Shown: one piece after another, positions 44,530 to 52,065 of the stretch | How positions within the stretch are numbered: position 1 is the stretch's first letter | Layout of the letters: every line of letters begins with the position of its first letter | DNA from: an uncultured Sphingomonas sp. | Lineage (GTDB): Bacteria > Pseudomonadota > Alphaproteobacteria > Sphingomonadales > Sphingomonadaceae | NCBI GenBank assembly: GCA_913774925.1 | Contig: CAJYKB010000047.1 | Span: 1-64,000 of the forward strand | DNA length: 64,000 nucleotides | Reading direction: 5' to 3' | Program-made: the position numbers and the translations under genes | Notes under the pieces: generated by a model | What the model was told of the DNA's origin: nothing | The model's input: the letters and a program-made list of their open reading frames with translations, nothing else | The model's database searches: none

Positions 44530-45446
44530 GCCGCGCCGCGCGTCAGGCTGAGGAACACGTCCTCCAGATCGGCTTCCTTGGTCGAAACGTCGACGATCCC
44601 GAGACCGCTGGCCTGCACCGCGCCCAGCACCTCGCCGGCGTTCACCCGGTCCTTGGAATAGGTGATCTCCAGCACGCGTGTGCCCTTCAGCACCACCTTA
44701 TCGAAGCAGATCGCGCGCGGCGGGCTGTCAACGTCACGATCGACCGTGACCGAGACGATCTTCTCCTGCGCCTTGCCCAGCAGCTCGCGCGTCAATTCGT
44801 TGGCGACCACGCGGCCGTGGTTGATGATCGCGATCCGGTCGCAGAGCTCCTCCGCCTCTTCCAGATAGTGCGTCGTCAGGACCACCGTGACCCCGGCGTC
44901 GTTGAGGCTGCGGACATAGCTCCACAGCTGCTGGCGCAGTTCGATGTCGACGCCCGCGGTCGGCTCGTCCAGCACCAGCACGGGCGGCGAATGCACCATC
45001 GCTTTGGCCACCATCAGACGCCGCTTCATGCCGCCCGACAGCGTGCGCGCATAGGCCTTCGCCTTGTCCTCCAGATGCACCGCGCGCAGCAATTCCATCG
45101 ATCGCCGCTGCGCCTTGGGCACGCCGTACAGCCCCGCCTGGATCTCCAGCGTCTCGAGCGGCGTGAAGAAGGGGTCGAACAGGATCTCCTGGTTGACGAT
45201 CCCGATCGACGCCTTGGCGTTGCGGGGATGCGCATCGATGTCGAAGCCCCAGATCGAAGCGGTGCCGCTGGTCTTGTTCACCAGCCCCGCCAGGATATTG
45301 ATGAGCGTCGATTTGCCCGCGCCATTGGGGCCGAGCAACCCGAAGATGCTCCCGCGCGGCACGTCGAACGACACGCCGTCCAGCGCGCGCTTGCCCCCCT
45401 GATAGGTCTTGCACAGGTCGTGGATGGCGATCGCGGCGTCGGTCAT
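44526..45446 (-). CDS. ABC transporter ATP-binding protein (ABC-2/drug-export type)
   Basis: 306 residues from ATG 45446 (MTDAAIAIHDLCKTYQGGKRALDGVSFDVPRG). Walker A LLGPNGAGKSTLI, Q-loop NQEILFDP, signature LSGGMKRRLM, Walker B VLVLDEPTAGVD and H-loop TTHYL are intact. The C-terminal extension (about 225-306) is that of DrrA/NatA-type exporters. The matching ABC-2 permease is not adjacent; the next gene is nadB on the same strand. Divergent from the zinc-finger gene by 87 nt. Confidence 0.9.
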   Translation of the reverse strand: MTDAAIAIHDLCKTYQGGKRALDGVSFDVPRGSIFGLLGPNGAGKSTLINILAGLVNKTSGTASIWGFDIDAHPRNAKASIGIVNQEILFDPFFTPLETLEIQAGLYGVPKAQRRSMELLRAVHLEDKAKAYARTLSGGMKRRLMVAKAMVHSPPVLVLDEPTAGVDIELRQQLWSYVRSLNDAGVTVVLTTHYLEEAEELCDRIAIINHGRVVANELTRELLGKAQEKIVSVTVDRDVDSPPRAICFDKVVLKGTRVLEITYSKDRVNAGEVLGAVQASGLGIVDVSTKEADLEDVFLSLTRGAA

Positions 45447-45479
45447 GCCCCCGACGTAGGCCGCCGCCGGTATGATGCC

Positions 45480-45498
45480 AATCCTCTCGCGAAGGATT
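45480..45498. promoter_or_regulatory. Short inverted repeat in a divergent promoter region
   Basis: AATCCT-ctcgcga-AGGATT, perfect 6-bp arms, in the 87 nt between the divergent starts of an ABC ATPase (45446) and a zinc-finger protein (45534). An imperfect direct repeat ATCGCTTGC occurs twice just after it (45511-45529). May be an operator; nothing more can be said. Confidence 0.3.
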
Positions 45499-45533
45499 GT
45501 CGCGTCCATCATCGCTTGCTAATCGCTTGCGCC

Positions 45534-45770
45534 ATGCTGCCGCCGCCCGAAGTCATCCGCGTTTCGCAACCCCGCGTCGCTTGCGACGGTGCGACCGACA
45601 TCCCCGGCGGTGCCGCGCTCGGTCACCCGCGCGTTTGGCTCCAGATCGACGAGCACGGCTATATCGACTGCGGCTATTGCGACCGCCGGTTCGTCCTGAT
45701 CGGCGGCGCCGCGGACGGTATCGATCCCGCGACGCTGCCTGACATCTCCGAGGGGTCGAGCCCGCAGTAG
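45534..45770 (+). CDS. Zinc-finger domain protein (NDUFS6-like, PF10276)
   Basis: 78 residues from ATG 45534. It holds the C-x13-H-x14-C-x2-C pattern (C17, H31, C46, C49; CDGATDIPGGAALGHPRVWLQ then YIDCGYCDRRFVL) of the zinc-finger domain family homologous to the mitochondrial complex I accessory subunit NDUFS6. In alphaproteobacteria it is a small complex-I-associated protein. The ORF extends upstream as antisense of the ABC gene, but the conserved part begins here. tldD follows 33 nt downstream. Confidence 0.92.
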   Translation: MLPPPEVIRVSQPRVACDGATDIPGGAALGHPRVWLQIDEHGYIDCGYCDRRFVLIGGAADGIDPATLPDISEGSSPQ

Positions 45771-45803
45771 TAACGTGCGGAGATCGCGCCTATCTTGGTG
45801 CAC

Positions 45804-47222
45804 ATGACCGATCCCCGTTCCTTCCTCTATCGCGACACGCTGGACCCCGAAGCGGCGCAGCGCCTGACCGCGTCGGTGCTGGCCAAGGCCGACGACGGCG
45901 AGCTGTTCCTGCAATATCGCAAGGCGGAGGCGTTCGGGTTCGACGATGGGCGGCTGAAGACGGCCAGCTACGACACCAACGCCGGCTTCGGGCTGCGCGC
46001 AGTCTCGGGCGAGATGACCGCCTTCGCGCATGCCAACGAGCTGTCGGAGGCCGCGATCCGCCGCGCCGGCGAGACGATGGCGCTGATCGATCCCTCCGCT
46101 CAGCCGAAGGCCGCGCCGCCGGTGCGCACCAACGCGCGGCTCTATACCGATGCCGACCCACTCGACCTGCTCCCCTTCGCCGACAAGGTGAACCTGTGCC
46201 AGACGATCGACGCCGCCGCGCGTGCGCGCGACCCGCGCGTGGCGCAGGTGTCGGTCGGGCTGTCCGGCACGTGGAGCGTGGTGGAGGTGGTCCGCCCCGA
46301 CGGCTTCGTCGTCACCGACGTGCGTCCGCTGGTGCGGCTCAACATCTCGATCGTGGCGGAAGAGAACGGGCGGCGCGAGACCGGCTCGTTCGGCATCGGC
46401 GGACGCTACCTCTACGACCGCCTGTTCGACCCCGCGACCTGGAACCGCGGCATCGACGAGGCGCTGGCACAGGCGCTGGTCAATCTCGACGCCGTCGATG
46501 CGCCCGCGGGCGAGATGACCGTGCTGCTGGGGCCGGGCTGGCCCGGCGTGCTGCTGCACGAGGCGATCGGGCACGGGTTGGAGGGCGACTTCAACCGCAA
46601 GGGCACGTCCGCTTTCTCAGGCCGGATCGGCGAGCAGGTCGCGGCGCGCGGCGTCACCGTGGTGGACGACGGCGCGATCGCGAATCGTCGCGGCAGCCTG
46701 ACGATCGACGACGAGGGCACGCCCACGCGAGAGACGATCCTGATCGAGGACGGTTTCCTGCGCGGCTACATGCAGGACCGCCTCAACGCGCGGCTGATGG
46801 GGGTCGAGCCGACCGGCAACGGCCGCCGCGAAAGCTATGCCCACGCCCCCATGCCGCGCATGACCAACACCTTCATGAAGGCCGGGCAGGACGAACCTGC
46901 CGAGCTGCTCGCCCGCGTGAAGAAGGGCATCTTCGCCAAGTCGTTCGGCGGCGGGCAGGTCGACATCGTCTCGGGCAAGTTCGTCTTTTCCTGCACCGAG
47001 GCGTATCTGGTCGAGGACGGGAAGATCGGCACGCCGATCAAGGGCGCGACGCTGATCGGCGACGGCCCCAGCGTGCTGACCAAGGTACAGGGCGTCGGCA
47101 ACGACTTCGCGCTGGACGAGGGCATCGGCGTCTGCGGCAAGGGTGGACAGAGCGTGCCCGCGGGCGTGGGTCAGCCGACGCTGCTGGTCGGCGGGCTGAC
47201 GGTGGGCGGCACGGCGGCTTAG
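45804..47222 (+). CDS. tldD: Metalloprotease TldD
   Basis: 472 residues from ATG 45804; TTG 45795 and GTG 45798 are also open. TldD carries the HExxxH zinc motif HEAIGH at residues 252-257 (LLHEAIGHGLEGDFNRKG), and SLTIDDEGTP, KSFGGGQVDIVSGKFVF and GVCGKGGQ match the family. With TldE/PmbA it cuts unfolded or modified peptides, including RiPP precursors and CcdA antitoxin in E. coli. tldE is not here, but a ccdAB module lies immediately downstream, convergent, with a 4-nt stop overlap. Confidence 0.95.
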   Translation: MTDPRSFLYRDTLDPEAAQRLTASVLAKADDGELFLQYRKAEAFGFDDGRLKTASYDTNAGFGLRAVSGEMTAFAHANELSEAAIRRAGETMALIDPSAQPKAAPPVRTNARLYTDADPLDLLPFADKVNLCQTIDAAARARDPRVAQVSVGLSGTWSVVEVVRPDGFVVTDVRPLVRLNISIVAEENGRRETGSFGIGGRYLYDRLFDPATWNRGIDEALAQALVNLDAVDAPAGEMTVLLGPGWPGVLLHEAIGHGLEGDFNRKGTSAFSGRIGEQVAARGVTVVDDGAIANRRGSLTIDDEGTPTRETILIEDGFLRGYMQDRLNARLMGVEPTGNGRRESYAHAPMPRMTNTFMKAGQDEPAELLARVKKGIFAKSFGGGQVDIVSGKFVFSCTEAYLVEDGKIGTPIKGATLIGDGPSVLTKVQGVGNDFALDEGIGVCGKGGQSVPAGVGQPTLLVGGLTVGGTAA

Positions 47223-47527
47223 AAGCCGGAGATTAGCCGGTCCAGCGCGGCGCCGATCTCATATTCATATGCTTTCAGCGACTGTACTGGCTTGCCTAGA
47301 ACAGTAGAGGAGACGGCAGCAGCAAGGTGCGTCAACATGATGCGCTCCGTCCCATCGATCCGAAAGGTTGGATTAAGACGGCTGTCCGCCTTTTTCCGTC
47401 GCAACGAGCCTGCTTCGATGTCATCGAGCGGAACGACGAAACGGCTATTCAAGCCGGCTAGTACGTTGGCTTGGCAATCGAGCAGATAGCGGCCATCCCC
47501 CGTGAGGTAGACGTCAAACTTAGCCAT
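47219..47527 (-). CDS. ccdB: CcdB family toxin
   Basis: 102 residues: MAKFDVYLTGDGRYLLDCQANVLAGLNSRFVVPLDD and a conserved RIDGTERIMLTHLAAAV, ending DRLISGF, which match CcdB, a DNA gyrase poison. The C-terminal region needed for gyrase contact is present (LISGF in place of the E. coli -FWGI type). It starts at the ccdA stop (TAATG overlap). Base composition is clearly less G+C-rich than in its neighbours, suggesting acquisition. Toxin activity here is inference. Confidence 0.88.
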   Translation of the reverse strand: MAKFDVYLTGDGRYLLDCQANVLAGLNSRFVVPLDDIEAGSLRRKKADSRLNPTFRIDGTERIMLTHLAAAVSSTVLGKPVQSLKAYEYEIGAALDRLISGF

Positions 47528-47772
47528 TAGAACAGTCGGTATTTTTCGAGCGGAAGACCGTTCTCTTCAACCCACTTGTTATTGGCCTCTATCCACTCTC
47601 GATTCTCCTCCTGCCAGCGGCGATCACGTTCTGCCTTTGCGGCCGCGCGAATGGCGACCTCGCTGACTTCGGAGAGGTTCACACCCATTTCACGCGCCGC
47701 CGCGATGACGCCGCTGTCGATCGACATGTTCACCGACTTGCGCTTGCCGGAAGCGATGGGATCGTGTCTCAT
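47527..47772 (-). CDS. ccdA: CcdA family antitoxin
   Basis: 81 residues: an N-terminal ribbon-helix-helix (SVNMSIDSGVIAAAREMGVNLSEVSEVAIRAA) that binds its own promoter, and a C-terminal arm WQEENREWIEANNKWVEENGLPLEKYRLF that wraps CcdB, as in the E. coli family. It precedes ccdB with a 1-nt overlap, the usual order. Its start is 46 nt from the divergent oxidase gene (47819), so the operator may lie in that gap. Lower G+C than flanking genes. Confidence 0.9.
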   Translation of the reverse strand: MRHDPIASGKRKSVNMSIDSGVIAAAREMGVNLSEVSEVAIRAAAKAERDRRWQEENREWIEANNKWVEENGLPLEKYRLF

Positions 47773-47818
47773 GTTCCCTTGCTATGCGCATCCCACATGC
47801 GCGTCAACGGAGCGCATG

Positions 47819-48379
47819 ATGGAGTTCTTCGCCGCCCTCACCCCCGACCACCGCGCCTTCATCGCGAAACAGCCGGTGTTCTTCGTCGCCACCGCAGCGG
47901 ACGGCGCACGGATCAACCTCAGTCCCAAGGGGATGGACAGTTTCCGCGTGCTGGACGACGCCACCGTCGCCTATCTCGACGTCGCCGGCTCGGGGAACGA
48001 GACCAACGCGCATCTGCTGGCGGATGGGCGTATCACGATCATGTTCTGCGCTTTCGACAATCCCGCGCTGATCTTCCGCATCTATGGGCGTGGTCGCCCG
48101 GTGCTGCCGCAGGACGACGAATGGGCATCGCTGGCGCCGCGCTTCACGTTGCTGCCGGGGACGCGCCAGATCTTCGTCGTCGCGATCGATCAGGTGCAGA
48201 CGTCGTGCGGCTGGGGTGTGCCCTATATGGCGTTCGAGCGCGAGCGCGAGACGCTGTCCAAATATCATGAGAAGCATGGCGATGCGACGCGCTTCGCCAA
48301 ATATGCGGTGCGCACGCAGAGCATCGATGGCCTGCCCGTGCGCAATCCGACCGTGCCGCCCCCCGTCTCGGCCGGCTGA
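47819..48379 (+). CDS. Pyridoxamine 5'-phosphate oxidase-like (FMN split-barrel) protein
   Basis: 186 residues from ATG 47819 (MEFFAALTPDHRAFIAKQPVFFVATAADGARINLSPKG), with GGAG at 47809-47812; ATG 47816 is also possible. The split-barrel fold common to FMN-binding oxidases is evident in the first 110 residues (VAYLDVAGSGNETNAHLLADGRITIMFCAFD), followed by a tail with SCGWGVPYMAFERERE. Members reduce or bind flavin or heme; the substrate is unknown. It is followed by a DUF2007 gene overlapping by one base. Confidence 0.85.
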   Translation: MEFFAALTPDHRAFIAKQPVFFVATAADGARINLSPKGMDSFRVLDDATVAYLDVAGSGNETNAHLLADGRITIMFCAFDNPALIFRIYGRGRPVLPQDDEWASLAPRFTLLPGTRQIFVVAIDQVQTSCGWGVPYMAFERERETLSKYHEKHGDATRFAKYAVRTQSIDGLPVRNPTVPPPVSAG

Positions 48380-48579
48380 TGGCGCTGGTCGAACTCGGCC
48401 GCTACGACCGCAATCTCGCCAACATCCTGGTGTCGCGGCTGGAGGCGGACGGCATCCCCGCGCTCGCGTTCGACGGCGGCGCTTCGATCGCGGACGGCAG
48501 CTGGCTGCTGATCCCGGTGCGCGTCATGGTGGATGAAGCCGATCTCGCCGATGCGATGGCCATAGCGAGCGCTGCCTAA
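48379..48579 (+). CDS. DUF2007-like small protein
   Basis: 66 residues: MALVELGRYDRNLANILVSRLEADGIPALAFDGGASIADGSWLLIPVRVMVDEADLADAMAIA. The pattern of a short alpha-beta domain with an (L)EA(D)GI.A segment and a V(D)..D..DA repeat end fits DUF2007, a small putative signal-transducing domain. No membrane segment. Start shares one base with the preceding stop (TGATG), so it is co-translated with the oxidase. Confidence 0.78.
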   Translation: MALVELGRYDRNLANILVSRLEADGIPALAFDGGASIADGSWLLIPVRVMVDEADLADAMAIASAA

Positions 48580-48671
48580 AAATCGGGCAGCGGTGCCGCG
48601 CTGCACAATTTTTACATTGCGTTAGGCTTTTTCCACCGCGCTCAACGGCAATCCCACCCCTTGGTTCCATC

Positions 48672-48687
48672 TGGCACGACGTTTGCG
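48672..48687 (+). promoter_or_regulatory. Sigma-54 (-24/-12) promoter of glnK-amtB
   Basis: TGGCACGACGTTTGCG matches the sigma-54 consensus TGGCACG-N4-TTGC exactly at all eleven defined bases (GG at 48673-48674, GC at 48685-48686, 10 nt between). Transcription would start roughly 10-12 nt after the GC, some 25 nt upstream of the glnK start, with AAGGGGG as ribosome site. NtrC-type enhancer sites were not identified in the 140-nt gap. Confidence 0.9.
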
Positions 48688-48720
48688 AAGCACCTGCCGG
48701 ACTATCCGGAAGGGGGCGCG

Positions 48721-49059
48721 ATGAAACTGGTCATTGCCATCATCAAACCGTTCAAGCTCGACGAGGTGCGCGAGGCGCTGACCGCGGTCGGCGTGGCGGG
48801 GATGACGGTGTCGGAGGTGAAGGGCTTCGGTCGGCAGAAGGGCCAGACCGAGATCTATCGCGGCGCCGAATACAGCACCAACATGGTGCCCAAGATCAAG
48901 ATCGAGGTCGTCTGCGGCAGCGACGTCGCGGACCGCGTGGTCGAGGCGGTGCAGGCCGCCGCGAGCACGGGCGCGATCGGCGATGGCAAGATCTTCGTGC
49001 TGGATGTCGGGCAGGCGGTCCGCATCCGTACCGGCGAAACCGACGATACCGCACTCTGA
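48721..49059 (+). CDS. glnK: Nitrogen regulatory protein P-II
   Basis: 112-residue trimeric P-II protein, MKLVIAIIKPFKLDEVREAL. The T-loop GRQKGQTEIYRGAEYST carries Tyr51, the uridylylation site, and AASTGAIGDGKIFVL is the ATP/2-oxoglutarate-binding B-loop. It senses nitrogen and energy state and here, being encoded next to amtB, would gate the ammonium channel (GlnK role). The longer ORF to 48661 reads through the promoter. An 11-nt gap to amtB, so one operon. Confidence 0.96.
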   Translation: MKLVIAIIKPFKLDEVREALTAVGVAGMTVSEVKGFGRQKGQTEIYRGAEYSTNMVPKIKIEVVCGSDVADRVVEAVQAAASTGAIGDGKIFVLDVGQAVRIRTGETDDTAL

Positions 49060-49069
49060 GGGGGGTGAG

Positions 49070-50401
49070 ATGATGAAACTGTCCAAACTCGCTGGGGCCG
49101 GTGCGGCGATCGCGCTGACGGCGCTGTCCGCGGCACCCGCCTGGGCGCAGGCACCCGCGCCCGCACTGGTCGTCAACAAGGGCGATACCGCCTGGATGCT
49201 GGTGTCGACCGTGTTGGTGACGATGATGATCGTCCCGGGGCTGGCGCTGTTCTACGGCGGCCTCACCCGCGCGAAGAACATGCTGTCCACCATGACGCAG
49301 ATCGGCGCGGTCGCGTGCCTCGCGATGCTGATCTGGGTGATGTACGGCTACACCATGGCCTTCGGCGACGGCGGCAACGACATCATCTCGGGCTTCGGCA
49401 AGGCGTTCCTCGCCGGCATCACCCCGGATTCGATCGCCGCGACCTTCACGCCCGGCGTCGGCATTCCCGAATATGTCTTCGTCTGCTTCCAGATGACCTT
49501 CGCCGCGATCACCATCGCGCTGGTGCTGGGGTCGGTGGTCGAACGGATGAAGTTCTCTGCGGTGATGGTGTTCGGCGCCGTGTGGCTGACGATCGTCTAT
49601 TTCCCGATCGCGCATATGGTGTGGGCATCGGGCGGCCTGTTCTTCAAGATGGGCGCGCTGGACTTCGCGGGCGGCACCGTGGTGCACATCAACGCGGGCG
49701 TTTCCGCGCTGGTCGCCTCGATGATCCTGGGCAAGCGCCTGGGCTATCCGACCGAGCGGATCGTGCCGCATTCGCTGACGCTGACCGGCGTCGGCACCGG
49801 TCTGCTGTGGGTCGGCTGGTTCGGCTTCAATGCGGGCTCCGCGCTGGAGGCCAACGGCTCGGCCGCGCTGGCGATGATCAACACCTTCGTCGCGACGGCC
49901 GCCGGCGGGCTGTTCTGGATGCTCGCGGAGCGTCTTAACGGTCACAAGGGCTCGGCGCTCGGCTTCTGCTCGGGCATCATCGCCGGGCTGGTTGCGGTCA
50001 CCCCGGCGGCGGGCAATTCCGGCCCGTTCGGCGCGATCGTCCTGGGCGCGATCGCCTCGATCGTCTGCTTCTACGCCGTGTCGTTCCTGAAGCCGAAGCT
50101 CGGCTATGACGACGCGCTCGATGCCTTCGGCGTCCACGGCGTGGGCGGCATCGTCGGCGCGATCGGCACAGCGATCGTCTATGCGCCATCGCTCGGCGGC
50201 CCGGGCAAGCCCGACTATGCGATCGGCCACCAGCTGACGACGCAGGTCATCGCGGTCGTCACCACCATCATCTGGGCCACGATCGGCACCGTGATCGCCA
50301 CCTTCATCGCGAAGGCGCTGACCGGCCTGCGCGTCAGCCCGGACGTCGAGCGCGAAGGCCTCGACCTCGGCGAACACGGCGAGCGCGCCTACAATTCTTG
50401 A
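49070..50401 (+). CDS. amtB: Ammonium transporter
   Basis: 443-residue Amt channel with a signal-like N-terminus (MMKLSKLAGAGAAIALTALSAAPAWA) and eleven transmembrane helices. The twin-His lining is seen as FPIAHMVWASGG and DAFGVHGVGGIVG; VERMKFSAVMVFGAVW and GFNAGSALEANGSAALAMINTF are canonical. It takes up ammonium and is blocked by GlnK in high nitrogen. ATG 49070 (adjacent ATG 49073 possible) is behind GGGGGGTGAG. Expressed from the sigma-54 promoter at 48672 and ended by the terminator at 50463. Confidence 0.97.
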   Translation: MMKLSKLAGAGAAIALTALSAAPAWAQAPAPALVVNKGDTAWMLVSTVLVTMMIVPGLALFYGGLTRAKNMLSTMTQIGAVACLAMLIWVMYGYTMAFGDGGNDIISGFGKAFLAGITPDSIAATFTPGVGIPEYVFVCFQMTFAAITIALVLGSVVERMKFSAVMVFGAVWLTIVYFPIAHMVWASGGLFFKMGALDFAGGTVVHINAGVSALVASMILGKRLGYPTERIVPHSLTLTGVGTGLLWVGWFGFNAGSALEANGSAALAMINTFVATAAGGLFWMLAERLNGHKGSALGFCSGIIAGLVAVTPAAGNSGPFGAIVLGAIASIVCFYAVSFLKPKLGYDDALDAFGVHGVGGIVGAIGTAIVYAPSLGGPGKPDYAIGHQLTTQVIAVVTTIIWATIGTVIATFIAKALTGLRVSPDVEREGLDLGEHGERAYNS

Positions 50402-50462
50402 CGAGATCGCGCCGGCGGATGGTCCGCCGGCGCCCCACAGGTTCCTCCTGCGAACGAACTCT

Positions 50463-50494
50463 GGCCCGGTACGGCGACGTACCGGGCCTTTTTT
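50463..50494 (+). terminator. Rho-independent terminator of glnK-amtB
   Basis: A perfect 10-bp stem GGCCCGGTAC (50463-50472) / GTACCGGGCC (50479-50488), 6-nt loop, followed by TTTTTT (50489-50494). Confidence 0.95.
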
Positions 50495-50497
50495 GGC

Positions 50498-51292
50498 TCA
50501 GGCGGGCAGCCGGATCTCGAACAGGGTCGGCCAGCGCTTGCCCGTCACGAACAACCGCCGACGGGCAGCGTCCCAGGCGATGCCGTTGGCGACCGACTCG
50601 CTGTCCGTCACCCCCGTTTCCGCCAGGACGGCGCGCAGATCGATGACCGCGGTCACGCGCCCGGAGGCGGGATCGATCCGTACGATGAACGGCTGATGCC
50701 AGACGTTGGCCAGGATCGACCCGTCCACCACCTCCAGCTCGTTGAGCTGGGTCAGCGGCCGCCCTGCGATGGTCACGCGCACGGTCCGGCGCACCGCCAT
50801 CGTCGCCGGATCGTGAAAGGTGAGGGTGGCGCTTCCATCTGAGCGGACGAACCCCGCGGTATCGCTCGCCAGCCCCCAGCCCTCGCCGCCATATCGCAGC
50901 GTTCCGCGCGGCTTCAGCGTCCCGGCGTCCCAGCGGTGGGCGATGCCGTCATGCCAGGTGAGGCTGACCAGCTCGCCGCGCCAGGCAGCGACGCCTTCGC
51001 CGAACTGCGCCGCCGGAATGGTCGCGCGGCGTCGGACCTTTCCGGTCGCCAGATCGACGCGGCGCACATCGGATCTGCCCTCCAGTCCGACGCTCTCGAC
51101 CAGCGCGTCACGATCCCACAACAGCCCCTCGGTAAAGGCGTCGGGATCGTGCGGATAGCGTGCGACGATCGTGGGGACGATCAACGGCGGCCGCGTCGCC
51201 ACGGCATCCTGCGCCGGTGTGCGCATCGCCTGCGGGACCGCGGCGACGGGGCCGGCGATCGCCAGCAGCGGTATCAACGACCAGCGGATCAT
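50498..51292 (-). CDS. Glutaminyl-peptide cyclotransferase (secreted)
   Basis: 264 residues from ATG 51292 with a signal peptide MIRWSLIPLLAIAGPVAAVPQ. The mature part has the bacterial/plant-type QC beta-propeller pattern: VARYPHDPDAFTEGLLWDRDALVESVGLEGRSDVRRVDL, LTWHDGIAHRWD and TQLNELEVVDGSILANVWHQPFIVRIDP. It converts N-terminal glutamine into pyroglutamate on exported proteins or peptides. The longer ORF to 51367 has a non-homologous leader. Located convergent to amtB, separated by its terminator. Confidence 0.93.
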   Translation of the reverse strand: MIRWSLIPLLAIAGPVAAVPQAMRTPAQDAVATRPPLIVPTIVARYPHDPDAFTEGLLWDRDALVESVGLEGRSDVRRVDLATGKVRRRATIPAAQFGEGVAAWRGELVSLTWHDGIAHRWDAGTLKPRGTLRYGGEGWGLASDTAGFVRSDGSATLTFHDPATMAVRRTVRVTIAGRPLTQLNELEVVDGSILANVWHQPFIVRIDPASGRVTAVIDLRAVLAETGVTDSESVANGIAWDAARRRLFVTGKRWPTLFEIRLPA

Positions 51293-52012
51293 GCGCGCCG
51301 GGGTACGCGTGCCCGACGTCAGGGGCAAGGAGCGGTTCGCACCGTCGTGCCGCCCGGGGCGCGGCATGGCCGGTCGATAAGCTGTCCCGCCCCTTTGCCA
51401 TGTGGCGCGCGACGTGGTGATCCGCGGACGGCGGATGAACCATCACGCGGCCATGCTTCCGCATGGGCGGGATTGGAGGCCATGCCCGGGAGTTGTCGGG
51501 CGAAGGCGCGGTTGGACCTTGCTGGGCGTGAACGTCCCGACCACCCCGGCGTGGATCATCAAAAAGGCCGGATGGATCCCGCGTCCAACGACCGCAGACG
51601 GGAGGGACACGAGGCGATGGGCGGCGAAACCGCCAATTCGAGGTGGGTCGACATTCAGCTTACATGGCGTGGAAGCGTCCTCGCTCCGCCCGACGTCATC
51701 TCCGCGGAGGCGAAGATCCGGATACGCTGCCGTCGCAGATCAAGCCGCGCCACCTGCGCGTCTGGATTCCCGCCTTCGCGGGAATGACGGAGGAGATGGG
51801 GAGGCGGCGTTGAAGGTCGAGACGGCCTTGCCTCCCGTGAACGCAAGATCACGTTGGAACGGTGGCCGATCGCCCTCGCGCCGAGCGAAGTTGCAGGCCG
51901 TCACGAAGCTGGTCCAGCTGCGTGCCGTTTCGATGACGATCGGCCGGCGCCATTCGCCGTCGCTTCCGTCATGGCACGGCGACATCTTCGGTCACCCCAT
52001 CCTCAACGCAAA
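51293..52012. other. 720-nt region without a recognised gene
   Basis: ORFs exist in several frames (for example plus 51402-52229) but their products are Arg/Pro-rich with no domain and run through the hairpin repeat and terminator at the right end, so I do not call a gene. It holds one REP-like hairpin (51766-51785) and part of the cold-shock gene terminator. Codon-like stretches around 51540-51680 could be remnants of a decayed gene. Confidence 0.5.
51766..51785. repeat. Intergenic hairpin repeat (ATTCCCGC type)
   Basis: ATTCCCGC-cttc-GCGGGAAT followed by GACGGAG; 8-bp stem, 4-nt loop. Same family as 150-169 and 57356-57383. Confidence 0.8.
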
Positions 52013-52042
52013 CGGCCCGCCCGGCACACGCCGGGCGGGCCG
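52013..52042 (-). terminator. Hairpin terminator of the cold-shock gene
   Basis: CGGCCCGCCCGGC (52013-52025) pairs with GCCGGGCGGGCCG (52030-52042) around ACAC. On the minus strand it is followed by TTTGCGTTG, a weak T-run. It lies 23 nt downstream of the cold-shock gene stop. Confidence 0.75.
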
Positions 52043-52065
52043 CGTTACGTCACGTCATAGGACGA

